DNA of 64,000 nt from NCBI GenBank assembly GCA_035714085.1, contig DASTMP010000173.1:62001-126000 (forward strand). The letters are read 5' to 3'. The notes below the pieces were generated by a model. That model was not told the origin of the DNA. It did no database searches and saw nothing but the letters and a program-made list of their open reading frames with translations. Position 1 is the stretch's first letter, and every line of letters begins with the position of its first letter. A program made the position numbers and the translations under genes. Positions 17,150 to 25,322 of this stretch are shown one piece after another. Origin of the DNA: JAJVID01 sp035714085. Lineage in GTDB: Bacteria > Acidobacteriota > Blastocatellia > RBC074.

Positions 17150-18541
17150 TCAACCCGTTTGCGCTTGCATGGCCTGATTGTCCTCGCCGATCTGCGTCAG
17201 CCAATCGCTAAAGGCTCGCAATCCGCGCTCAACCTGAAAATGACAGCGGTCGGCTTTGCGTTTCAATCGTCTTCTCAATTCCGGTTCGATCGCCGGCAAC
17301 AGCGCGAAGGTCGTATTGGCCGGCTGGAAATTCTTCGCGCCGGCGTTGGCCAGATAGTAGGTCAACGATCCGGTGGCGGATTCGCGCGGCGGAGCCGATG
17401 GTTCAAGCCCGCGGGCCAGCCTCGCCGCGTTCATGCCGGCGATCAATCCGGTCGCCATCGCCTCGGTATAGCCTTCGATCCCCGAAATCTGCCCCGCGAA
17501 AAGAACGCGCGGATGCTCGCGCATTTGCAGCGTCTCGCGCAAAAGTTTCGGCGAACAGATGTACGTGTTCCGGTGCATCTGGCCGAATCGGATGAATTCG
17601 GCGTTCTCCAACCCGGGGATCATCCGCAAAATACGCTTCTGGTCGCCATATTTGATGTGGCACTGGAACCCGACAATGTTGTAGGCGCCGGCCATCAAAT
17701 TCTCCAACCGCAGTTGCACACAGGCGTAGGGCTCTCGTCCCGTGCGCGGATCAACGAGGCCGACTGGCTTCATTGGCCCGTAGCGCAGGGTGTCGCGACC
17801 ACGCCGCGCGATCTCTTCAATCGGCAGACACCCCTCGAAGAACTTCTCTTCATCCTCACCCCAATTGGGCGCCACATCGGACACGCCTTCGTGCGGCTTG
17901 ACTTTCTCGGCCGACACCAACGCGTCGTAAAATCGGTCGTACTCTTCCTTCGACATCGGGCAGTTGACGTAATCGTCGCCGCCCCTGCCGTAGCGCGCCG
18001 CCCTGAAGACGATGTCGTAATTTATCGTTTCACCGTCGACGATCGGTGAGATCGCGTCGAAGAAATAGAGATCACGTTCGCCGGTCAATCGGGCGATCGC
18101 CTCGACCAGCGCGGGCGAAGCGAGCGGCCCCGCCGCGATCGCTGTGATCTCGTCTGTGTTGATCGCCGCAACCTCTTCGCGGCGCAACTCGATGTTCGGA
18201 TGATTTGATAAGGTCTCGGTCACGAGGGCCGAAAATTTTTCGCGATCTACTGCGAGCGCTCCGCCCGCCGGCACCGCCACGGCGCCGGCCAACCGCAAGA
18301 GCAGCGAGCCGCCCGCGCGCAATTCGTCCTTCAGCAACCTCGGCGCGGTGTTGGCCTGGTCGGATTTGAGCGAGTTGCTGCAAACCAGCTCGGCCAGGGC
18401 GCCGGTGCGGTGCGCGCCCGTGGCCCGGTTCGGACGCATTTCAAACAGACGGACGCGCAGCCCGCGCCGCGCCACCTGCCACGCGGCTTCGGAACCGGCC
18501 AGTCCGCCACCGACAATGTTGATGAAATCATCTCTATTCAT
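17150..18541 (-). CDS. trmFO: tRNA (uracil-54-C5)-methyltransferase TrmFO
   Basis: 463 residues. TrmFO makes ribothymidine at position 54 of tRNA, using methylene-tetrahydrofolate as carbon donor and FAD as reductant. The N-terminal FAD loop NIVGGGLAGSEAAWQVARRG, the FEMRP segment and the CSNSLKSD block with its Cys are characteristic, and the C-terminal half (FQCHIKYGDQKRI, GQISGIEGYTEAMATGLIA) also matches. It is the first gene of the long minus-strand train. Folate-type TrmFO, in place of SAM-dependent TrmA, is typical of Gram-positives, Acidobacteriota and several deep lineages. Confidence 0.95.
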   Translation of the reverse strand: MNRDDFINIVGGGLAGSEAAWQVARRGLRVRLFEMRPNRATGAHRTGALAELVCSNSLKSDQANTAPRLLKDELRAGGSLLLRLAGAVAVPAGGALAVDREKFSALVTETLSNHPNIELRREEVAAINTDEITAIAAGPLASPALVEAIARLTGERDLYFFDAISPIVDGETINYDIVFRAARYGRGGDDYVNCPMSKEEYDRFYDALVSAEKVKPHEGVSDVAPNWGEDEEKFFEGCLPIEEIARRGRDTLRYGPMKPVGLVDPRTGREPYACVQLRLENLMAGAYNIVGFQCHIKYGDQKRILRMIPGLENAEFIRFGQMHRNTYICSPKLLRETLQMREHPRVLFAGQISGIEGYTEAMATGLIAGMNAARLARGLEPSAPPRESATGSLTYYLANAGAKNFQPANTTFALLPAIEPELRRRLKRKADRCHFQVERGLRAFSDWLTQIGEDNQAMQAQTG

Positions 18542-18942
18542 TGTTGAAACTTGCCATGCATGGTCTGCGGCGGAGATGATAGCAAATCCAAATGATGTGG
18601 CGCGAGTTGTTTACCCAAATCCACGGCTAAGGATGTAGAGCGGACTGTCCAGTTCGCTCTACATCGCTGCGGCTTCACTTAACAGGTGAAGACCAATATT
18701 CGCGGAAAGCTGATGCATATCAGTTGAATTCGTTATCGCCCATTTCTTACCGGTGGATTTGGGTTGTTTACTAGAGCCGCTTCTGCGGAAGGCGGCGCGA
18801 GTAAACAACTCGCAAGACGCCGTCAACAGAGTTTCAGTCCCGCTTAACTGAATCGGGGATGCGCTCGCGAGCGCATCCCCGACGTTTAAACCTCCGATTT
18901 CAAAATGTTGCCGTCGCTATCGCCTCAAGTTTTATGGATAGC
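18542..18942. other. Gene-free region rich in inverted repeats
   Basis: About 400 bp without a credible gene. It contains a perfect 11-bp hairpin (GATGTAGAGCG at 18632-18642 with CGCTCTACATC at 18655-18665), inverted copies of CCCAAATCCAC (about 18614 and 18755), GAGTTGTTTAC near 18604 with its complement near 18800, and the palindrome at 18855-18880. It looks like nested remnants of palindromic elements. Confidence 0.6.
18855..18880. repeat. Perfect 26-bp palindrome
   Basis: GGGGATGCGCTCG followed directly by its reverse complement CGAGCGCATCCCC, with no loop. It could be a cruciform, a protein-binding site or a trimmed palindromic element. Confidence 0.85.
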
Positions 18943-19206
18943 TCACGCCGCCTTCGGGCTGATGTATTGGTCGTAATGGCGCGCCGGTTCCCAGTCGCGG
19001 GACTCGTCGGCGGACGGTTCCGGGAATCTGACCTCCAGATCAATCATCTCAACAGCCTCGATGTAGACGCGATCCAGATTCTCCGGATCGAATCCATTCC
19101 TCTGGCATGCTGCGACGTGGCGACGCACAATTGCGTCCACCTTCTCCTTCTTTCTCTTGGGCAGCTTGTTTATCAGCTTCAATGTGTCACTTGATATTTT
19201 CACCAT
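18943..19206 (-). CDS. Small protein of unknown function
   Basis: 87 residues from the ATG at 19206, nine bases after AGGAGG; the earlier ATG at 19212 is too close to that site. The N-terminus is strongly basic (KLINKLPKRKKEKVDAIVRR) and helical, and the C-terminal half is acidic (EAVEMIDLEVRFPEPSADE). No signal peptide or membrane segment. It could be a small DNA- or RNA-associated protein or an antitoxin-like protein, but nothing proves this. No toxin-like partner is adjacent. The good ribosome-binding site is the main reason to accept it. Confidence 0.55.
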   Translation of the reverse strand: MVKISSDTLKLINKLPKRKKEKVDAIVRRHVAACQRNGFDPENLDRVYIEAVEMIDLEVRFPEPSADESRDWEPARHYDQYISPKAA

Positions 19207-19642
19207 CAGCATCGTCCTCCTTTCCTGTGTCCTAAGTTAATTCACTTTTTAACTGCCGCTGACAAATGGGGTTTCGTCAAGCGGATAGTTCATCCCAGCT
19301 ATCGCGCGCGCCATTGGCGGCGCCGCGATGAAGGTGAATATACAGATTGCCCGTATTTTGCCAACAGAAAATTCCTTCCGAACCAATTATTTTTTGTTTA
19401 AACCGCCAACCAGCGTAACTGCGCAACAATCGCGTATACTCGGCTCATGACCGGTTGTTCGCATTATAGTGATACGCTGTCCCTCGGATCTGTCTACCAA
19501 GTTACAGCAAGCACTCGTTTTTCCGATATTAAGCGCGATATCGCGCGCGTAAGCGTGCGATACTGTTAAATATTTCAACCCATCTTGACGCCTCCGAAAT
19601 GGTTGAGGCAGACTCATTTCCGCTCAGATCAAGGTATCAATT
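19207..19642. other. Intergenic region before yvcK
   Basis: About 435 bp, more AT-rich than its surroundings. I see no confident gene; a minus-strand ORF of 76 codons has no family resemblance and no ribosome-binding site. It probably contains the promoter of the yvcK-glmU-glmS set. Confidence 0.45.
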
Positions 19643-20743
19643 ATGTCAGGAATCGCCCCGATTAAATTTGTCGCTATTGGCGGAGGTACAGGGCTTTCGA
19701 CTCTGCTGAAAGGTCTGAAACCTTATATCGCGCCTTTGGTCTCAGAAGCGGTCCCAGCCGCGTTGTCGAACGCAGAGCCGCTCGCAGGTCAATCCGGAAT
19801 GGCCGGAATGGCCGGAATGGCCGGAATGGCCGAGATCAGCCCTCGAATTTCATTGACCGCAATCGTCACCGTGACCGACGACGGCAAAAGCTCAGGGCGT
19901 TTGCGCGGAGAGTTCTCGGTTTTGCCGCCGGGCGACGTTCGCAATTGTCTGGTCGCGCTGGCCGACGAAGATCAACTTATCACACAGATTTTCCGCCATC
20001 GCTTTCCCGGCAACGGCGCGATCGGCGGCCATTCGCTGGGCAATCTGATTATACTGGCGCTCAACCAGATGAACGGGTGCTTTCTTCAAGCGATCAATCA
20101 GGCCGGGGCGATTTTGGGCATCAAGGCCCGCGTGCTGCCTTCGACGCTCGACCGCGTAGATCTGATGGCGCAGGTCGGAGGGGGATTTATCCGCGGCCAG
20201 GTGGCCATCAAATCGCAAAACGCGCCGATCCGCGAATTGACGATCTCTCCGCCCGACGCGCGCGCTCTCGACGAAGCGGTCGAGGCAATACTCGACGCCG
20301 ACCTGATCACGCTCGGCCCTGGATCGCTCTTCACCAGCGTCATAGCCAACCTGCTCGTTCGCGGCATCGCCGAGGCGCTCACCCGATCGAAGGCGAAGAA
20401 GATTTACGTCTGCAATGCGATGACCGAGTTCGACGAAACCGAAGGGATGACCGCGCTCGATCACGTCAAACATCTGCTCGCTTACGCTCCGAAGCTGAAG
20501 TTGGATTACGCGCTGTTCAATTCCGCGCCGATTTCAGCCGAGATGCTTGAACGATACGCGGCTGAAAAGGCGGCCGCGCTCGATCCGCCGGACGTGGATG
20601 ATTCGGCGTCACTCGAATCCAACGCTATTCAATTCATCTCACTCCCGCTCATTTCGGAATCGCGGGCAGTGCGCCACGCGCCCGAAAAGCTCAGCAAGGC
20701 GATATTTAATATTTACAGTCGGGGCGAGTTTTCCCCGCCATAG
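19643..20743 (+). CDS. yvcK: YvcK/GlmR family UDP-sugar-binding regulator
   Basis: 366 residues. YvcK (GlmR in Firmicutes) is a cytoplasmic CofD-like protein that binds UDP-sugars and is needed for cell-envelope homeostasis on gluconeogenic carbon; in Bacillus it stimulates GlmS. The N-terminal FVAIGGGTGLSTLLKGLK, TVTDDGKSSGRLRGEF, PPGDVRNCLVAL and GHSLGNLIILAL are conserved. A family-atypical insert at about 45-65 contains four Gly-Met-Ala repeats encoded by a 9-bp tandem repeat (19796-19831). It is the first of a plus-strand set with glmU and glmS, which makes functional sense. Confidence 0.93.
   Translation: MSGIAPIKFVAIGGGTGLSTLLKGLKPYIAPLVSEAVPAALSNAEPLAGQSGMAGMAGMAGMAEISPRISLTAIVTVTDDGKSSGRLRGEFSVLPPGDVRNCLVALADEDQLITQIFRHRFPGNGAIGGHSLGNLIILALNQMNGCFLQAINQAGAILGIKARVLPSTLDRVDLMAQVGGGFIRGQVAIKSQNAPIRELTISPPDARALDEAVEAILDADLITLGPGSLFTSVIANLLVRGIAEALTRSKAKKIYVCNAMTEFDETEGMTALDHVKHLLAYAPKLKLDYALFNSAPISAEMLERYAAEKAAALDPPDVDDSASLESNAIQFISLPLISESRAVRHAPEKLSKAIFNIYSRGEFSPP
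19796..19831. repeat. Tandem repeat, four perfect 9-bp units, in yvcK
   Basis: GGAATGGCC repeated exactly four times, in frame, encoding (G-M-A)4. The unit length of 9 bp means slippage would change the protein by whole tripeptides without breaking the frame. Confidence 0.97.
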
Positions 20744-20771
20744 CGGGTTTTCTCCGCCCTAGGAGGATGTA

Positions 20772-22154
20772 GTGAAAAGCTCTGTCAATGCGCTGATCCT
20801 GGCGGCCGGTCTCGGCACGAGAATGAAGAGCAGCCAGGCAAAGGTTCTGCACAAGCTCGGAAGCCGCCCGTTGATCGCGCGAGCGCTGCGCGCGGCGGCG
20901 GAGTTGGAACCGGAAAATATCTTCGTGGTTGTCGGCCATCAGGCGGGCAAGGTCGAAGAGGCCGCGCTCGCCTCGGTCCGCCCCGCCGACGTCGAAAAGC
21001 TGCGCTTCGTCATGCAATCGGAGCAGCGTGGCACCGGCCACGCCGTCAAATGCGCGAGCGACGCGTTGAAGAACGTAAGCGGACGCCTGGTCGTCTTTTA
21101 CGGCGACACGCCGGCGGTCAAGGCCGAGACCTTGCGCAAACTTGTATCCGAACATGAGCGCGCCGGTAACGCCGCCACGCTCATCACAATCCGCATAGAT
21201 CCGCCTCCGGCTTACGGGCGCATCATCCGGGACGCGCGGGGCGAGTTCCTGAAGATCGTCGAAGAGCGCGACTGCTCGCCGGAAGAGCGCGCGGTCACCG
21301 AGCTGAATCCGGGCTTCTACTGTTTCGAAATCGCGCCTTTGCTCGACGCGCTGGAAAAACTCTCGCCCCACAACGCTCAGAACGAGTATTACCTGACCGA
21401 CGTTCCGCAGCGCATGCTCGAGGCGGGCCTCAGAGTCAACACTGTCTTCCACCACGACGCCAGCGAATTGGACGGCGTCAACACCCGCGCCGAACTGGCG
21501 GCGATGTGGAAACGGCTGCGCCGCGAGACGATTGACCGTCTGATGACCAACGGCGTAACGATCGTCGACCCCGACTCGACCTACATTGACGACACGGTCG
21601 AGATCGGGCGCGACACCGTGATCCACCCGCAGGTGATCATTGAAGGCGATTCGCAGATCGGTGGCCATTGCGAAATCCATTCCTGGTCGCGCCTGATCAA
21701 TGTCGAGATTGGCGACGAATGCAAGATTCTGAACTCATGCGTGATCGTCAGCAGCAAACTTGCCGCGCTCAACACCGTCGGGCCGTTCGCGCATTTGCGC
21801 CTTCACACAGAGCTGGCCGAAGAGGCTACGATAGGCAATTTCGTCGAGGTCAAAAAATCGCGCCTGGGCCGCAAAACGAAATCGATGCATCTGACTTACC
21901 TGGGCGACGCGACCATCGGGGACCGGGTCAACATCGGCGCCGGGACCGTCACCTGCAATTACGACGGGAAGCAAAAGAATCCGACGTTCATCGAAGACGA
22001 CGTAAAGATCGGCTCCGACACGATGCTGGTCGCGCCGGTGCGCGTCGGGCGCGGCTCGATGACCGGCGCGGGGTCGGTGGTCATCAAAGACGTGGCGCCA
22101 GATTCGCTGGTCGCCGGCGTCCCGGCGCAGGTGAAGAAGAAGTTGAACGAGTGA
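20772..22154 (+). CDS. glmU: Bifunctional GlcNAc-1-P uridylyltransferase / GlcN-1-P acetyltransferase
   Basis: 460 residues starting with GTG at 20772, five bases after AGGAGG. GlmU acetylates glucosamine-1-phosphate and then couples UTP to make UDP-GlcNAc for peptidoglycan and LPS. The N-terminal pyrophosphorylase domain has ILAAGLGTRMKSSQAKVLHK, EQRGTGHAV and the YGDTPAV metal motif. The C-terminal left-handed beta-helix shows hexapeptide repeats ending in GAGTVTCNYDGKQK and GSDTMLVAPV. The gene lies between yvcK and glmS, so the first and last enzymes of UDP-GlcNAc synthesis and their likely regulator sit together. Confidence 0.96.
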   Translation: MKSSVNALILAAGLGTRMKSSQAKVLHKLGSRPLIARALRAAAELEPENIFVVVGHQAGKVEEAALASVRPADVEKLRFVMQSEQRGTGHAVKCASDALKNVSGRLVVFYGDTPAVKAETLRKLVSEHERAGNAATLITIRIDPPPAYGRIIRDARGEFLKIVEERDCSPEERAVTELNPGFYCFEIAPLLDALEKLSPHNAQNEYYLTDVPQRMLEAGLRVNTVFHHDASELDGVNTRAELAAMWKRLRRETIDRLMTNGVTIVDPDSTYIDDTVEIGRDTVIHPQVIIEGDSQIGGHCEIHSWSRLINVEIGDECKILNSCVIVSSKLAALNTVGPFAHLRLHTELAEEATIGNFVEVKKSRLGRKTKSMHLTYLGDATIGDRVNIGAGTVTCNYDGKQKNPTFIEDDVKIGSDTMLVAPVRVGRGSMTGAGSVVIKDVAPDSLVAGVPAQVKKKLNE

Positions 22155-22174
22155 TTAGAGCGAGGTAACAGCGC

Positions 22175-22696
22175 ATGTACTGTCCCCAGTGCGGAATACA
22201 AACCGAACAGAAAACGAAATTCTGCAAATCGTGCGGGCTGAAGCTGGCCGATCACGCGCGCCTGCTGGAAGAGCCGCGCGAAGCCGAACGTATGACTCAG
22301 GAACAGTGGCGGCGCGAAAAGCGGATGATGGCCGGCGTCACTCTGACGATGGTCACGGCGCTCGACCTTATCATCTTCCTGATCGTCTTCGGCTCGATCA
22401 CGCTTTCGCGTCTCGAAGGCAAAGAGTTTCAGGCCAACCTCACCGTACTATTGATTTTCATTCTCGTCTCGCTGGCGCTAGGCGCATGCGGCGTCGCCAG
22501 CCTGATCTCCAGCGGATTATTCAAAAACATCCGCGAGCGGCAATTGAGAGCGGAACTTGCAATGCTCGAACAAAAGCGCAAAGCGCTCGAAGAAATGAAC
22601 TCTCCCGTCAACCAGGCAATTCCCCAATCTCCCCGGCTGATAGCCGAACCGGAAATGATCGACGTCACTGAGCACACGACGCGTGAGCTTCGATAA
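22175..22696 (+). CDS. Zinc-ribbon membrane protein of unknown function
   Basis: 173 residues. An N-terminal zinc ribbon (MYCPQCGIQTEQKTKFCKSC, two CxxC pairs) leads into a charged linker, two transmembrane helices (about 50-72 and 88-110) and a C-terminal helix rich in Glu, Arg and Lys (NIRERQLRAELAMLEQKRKA), probably a coiled coil. The topology puts both ends in the cytoplasm. It begins 20 bases after the glmU stop and so is probably in the same transcript. No enzymatic motif is visible; it may be an adaptor or sensor. Confidence 0.75.
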   Translation: MYCPQCGIQTEQKTKFCKSCGLKLADHARLLEEPREAERMTQEQWRREKRMMAGVTLTMVTALDLIIFLIVFGSITLSRLEGKEFQANLTVLLIFILVSLALGACGVASLISSGLFKNIRERQLRAELAMLEQKRKALEEMNSPVNQAIPQSPRLIAEPEMIDVTEHTTRELR

Positions 22697-22760
22697 TCGG
22701 ACGCCCTCATTTATACAGGAGTCGTTCATGTCGCTGCGGCGACGCCCGGAAAGAATGAAA

Positions 22761-22852
22761 GTGGGCAGTGGTTAGTGGGCAGTGGGCAGTTCGCTTGAAC
22801 TGTGGCCCCAATGTTCACAAACTGCCCACTGCCCACTGACCACTGACCACTA
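22761..22852. repeat. Palindromic element, CAGTGGG vocabulary, upstream of glmS
   Basis: Left arm GTGGGCAGTGGTTAGTGGGC with further GCAGTGGGCAG words; right arm ACTGCCCACTGCCCACTGAC with CCACTGACCAC. The loop is about 27 nt. It lies 17 bases upstream of the glmS start and leaves the GAGGAG ribosome-binding site outside its right end. The same family is at 14472-14567. Confidence 0.92.
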
Positions 22853-22869
22853 TTTTTTGAGGAGATTTT

Positions 22870-24735
22870 ATGTGCGGAATTATCGGATATGTCGGCAATC
22901 AGCAGGCCGTCCCGGTCGTCATCGAAGGGCTGCGGCGGTTGGAGTATCGTGGCTACGACTCAGCGGGAATCGCGGTTATCAACGGCGGCAAGATCGAGGT
23001 TCGCCGGCGTCCCGGCAAGTTGCATGGCTTGCTGAAAGCAATACAGGACGAGCCGCTGGTAGGCCAAACGGCTCTAGGGCATAGCCGCTGGGCAACGCAC
23101 GGCCGCCCGACTGAAGAGAACGCGCACCCGCACCGTGATTGCTTTGGCCGGATCGTCGTCGTCCACAACGGCATCATTGAAAATTACCTTGAACTCAAAC
23201 GCGAGTTGCAGGATCAGGATCATGCCTTTCAGACCGAGACCGACACTGAGGTCGTCGCTCACCTGATCGAGAAACATCTGAGCCAGGATTCGGCGGGCGG
23301 GCTCGAAACGGCGTTCCGCCGCGCTCTGGCCGAACTGCGCGGGATCTACGCCCTGGTCGCAATATCTGCGGACGAGCCTGAAAAGATCGTAGCCGCGCGG
23401 CTCGGCCCGCCAATCGTAGTCGGCCTGGGCGACGGCGAATATTTCGTGGCTTCAGACATTCCGGCGCTTCTGCCCTACACGCGCGACATCTTCTTCCTGG
23501 GCGACCGGGAGATCGTCACGGTAACGCGATCCGGCGTGCGAGTCACCGATGGGCAGGGAGCGGAGATTGAGCCGCAGGTTCAGCGCATCAACTGGGACCC
23601 GATCCAGGCCGAAAAGGGCGGGTTCAAGCATTTCATGCTCAAGGAGATTTACGAGCAGCCGCGAGCCATCCGCGACACCACGCAGGGCCGCGTCTCGCTC
23701 GACACGGGCCGCGTATTCCTGGACACCATGGCTATCGACCGCAATGAGTTCGGCCGCTTCACCGACATCAAGATCGCGGCCTGCGGCACGGCCTGGCACG
23801 CGGCGATGGTGGCTAAATACCTGATCGAGGAATTGGCGCGCGTCCCGGTCGAGATCGATTACGCTTCGGAGTTCCGCTACCGCAATCCGATCCTCTCGCC
23901 GGCGACGCTGATGATGGTCATCTCGCAATCGGGCGAGACCGCCGACACGCTGGCCGCGCTGCGCGAAGCGAAAGAAAAAGGATGCCGGAGCCTGGCGATC
24001 TGCAACGTGCAAGGTTCGATGATGACGCGCGAGGCCGATTGCACCGTCTACACGCACGCCGGGCCGGAGATCGGCGTCGCCTCGACGAAGGCGTTCACAT
24101 CGCAAATGGTCGCGGCCTACATCTTCGCGCTCTTCCTCGCGCAGGAGCGCGGGACGCTCGACGAAGAGAAGTTGAAATGGCATGCTTGGCGCCTTTCGGA
24201 ATTGCCGGTCAAGATCGAGAGGCTGCTGAACAACCCCGAAATCGATTACGAAGAGTTGTCGAAGAAATTCGTGCTCTCGACCGACTTCCTCTATCTCGGC
24301 CGCGGCATTAACTTTCCGATCGCGCTGGAAGGCGCGCTGAAGCTCAAAGAGATCTCCTACATTCACGCGGAAGGCTACGCGGCCGGCGAGATGAAGCACG
24401 GGCCGAACGCGCTGATCGATTCGCGGTTGCCGGTGGTCGTCATCAACACCCTCGACCCGAATGACGAAAAATCGCGGCTTCGCTACGAAAAGACGATCTC
24501 GAACATCCAGGAGGTCAAGGCGCGAGACGGCATCGTGGTGGCGGTCGTCACCGAAGGCGACAAAGATACGCGCGAATCGGCCAGTTACACCATCGAAGTC
24601 CCGCCTTCGAGCGAGTTGTTGTCGCCGACGCTCTCCGCCGTCCCGCTGCAACTGCTCGCCTATCACATTGCGGTGCGCAGAGGCTGCGACGTCGATCAGC
24701 CGAGGAACCTGGCGAAGTCGGTGACGGTCGAATAG
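22870..24735 (+). CDS. glmS: Glutamine--fructose-6-phosphate aminotransferase (isomerizing)
   Basis: 621 residues. GlmS makes glucosamine-6-phosphate from fructose-6-phosphate and glutamine, the entry step to UDP-GlcNAc. Cys2 of MCGIIGYVG is the glutaminase nucleophile; GHSRWATHGRPTEENAHPH and NGIIENYLELK complete that domain. Two SIS domains follow with VISQSGETADTLAALREA and the LGRGINFPIALEGALKLKEI block, ending in PRNLAKSVTVE. GAGGAG precedes the ATG. There is no sign of a glmS ribozyme in the leader, so regulation through the linked YvcK/GlmR is a reasonable guess. Confidence 0.97.
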   Translation: MCGIIGYVGNQQAVPVVIEGLRRLEYRGYDSAGIAVINGGKIEVRRRPGKLHGLLKAIQDEPLVGQTALGHSRWATHGRPTEENAHPHRDCFGRIVVVHNGIIENYLELKRELQDQDHAFQTETDTEVVAHLIEKHLSQDSAGGLETAFRRALAELRGIYALVAISADEPEKIVAARLGPPIVVGLGDGEYFVASDIPALLPYTRDIFFLGDREIVTVTRSGVRVTDGQGAEIEPQVQRINWDPIQAEKGGFKHFMLKEIYEQPRAIRDTTQGRVSLDTGRVFLDTMAIDRNEFGRFTDIKIAACGTAWHAAMVAKYLIEELARVPVEIDYASEFRYRNPILSPATLMMVISQSGETADTLAALREAKEKGCRSLAICNVQGSMMTREADCTVYTHAGPEIGVASTKAFTSQMVAAYIFALFLAQERGTLDEEKLKWHAWRLSELPVKIERLLNNPEIDYEELSKKFVLSTDFLYLGRGINFPIALEGALKLKEISYIHAEGYAAGEMKHGPNALIDSRLPVVVINTLDPNDEKSRLRYEKTISNIQEVKARDGIVVAVVTEGDKDTRESASYTIEVPPSSELLSPTLSAVPLQLLAYHIAVRRGCDVDQPRNLAKSVTVE

Positions 24736-24745
24736 TTTTATCATT

Positions 24746-25261
24746 ATGAATTCTGAACTGGGAAAAAAGATTGGAATATTCGTCACGATTTTCTTTGCCG
24801 CAATACTGATCCCCTACTTATATCTTTCTGCGATTGCGGGAAAACCTCTTGCGCCCTCCGAGTTCGCGCGATTCTCGCGAGTAATCTTGCGGGCTATGGC
24901 GTTTCATTCGAGCGAAAATGGCGGACAGCGAGCATTACAACTATTCCAGGCTGCGCTTAATTCATCCGCGTCAACCGGGGTTGTGGAGATCGGAGGCCGC
25001 CAATACAGCTACCCTTTACCTCAATACGCGGTTCGGCAACCTGGGACGAGCGATTATTATTTGGCTTTTGTGACTGACGAAGAGTGGGAGAGATACTTCA
25101 AGACAGAATTACCTAGGGCAGGATGGAAATTTTACGATCAAATGGGCTCGACTCATTTTTACAAGATGGGAGAAGCGAAATTGAAGATTACCGAACGTAA
25201 ATACCTAACCTCGGAGATCAGCGCCATCAACGTTTCCTGGGAAAAAGCGATATACCCTTAG
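24746..25261 (+). CDS. Membrane-anchored protein of unknown function
   Basis: 171 residues beginning 10 bases after glmS. One N-terminal transmembrane helix (about 9-30, KIGIFVTIFFAAILIPYLYL) anchors a periplasmic domain of about 140 residues with mixed alpha/beta content (DYYLAFVTDEEWERYFKTEL, QMGSTHFYKMGEAKLKITER). I do not recognise it. The distance suggests co-transcription with glmS, but no Shine-Dalgarno site is seen before the ATG. Confidence 0.65.
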   Translation: MNSELGKKIGIFVTIFFAAILIPYLYLSAIAGKPLAPSEFARFSRVILRAMAFHSSENGGQRALQLFQAALNSSASTGVVEIGGRQYSYPLPQYAVRQPGTSDYYLAFVTDEEWERYFKTELPRAGWKFYDQMGSTHFYKMGEAKLKITERKYLTSEISAINVSWEKAIYP

Positions 25262-25322
25262 CTTATGGGGGTCGGATCTACTTTGTCCGTCATCGCTTTC
25301 TCGCGGATGCGATAGCGAAAGT

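Noticed and set aside
19387..19617. Minus-strand frame of 76 codons between genes
   Set aside because: No ribosome-binding site, no family resemblance, cysteine- and arginine-rich composition typical of chance frames.
22700..22870. Possible glmS ribozyme upstream of glmS
   Set aside because: The leader is only a CAGTGGG palindrome plus a ribosome-binding site; none of the ribozyme core could be recognised.
23452..24786. Long antisense frame (444 codons) opposite glmS
   Set aside because: Mirror of the GC-rich glmS codons; composition dominated by Arg, Asp and His, typical of shadow frames.
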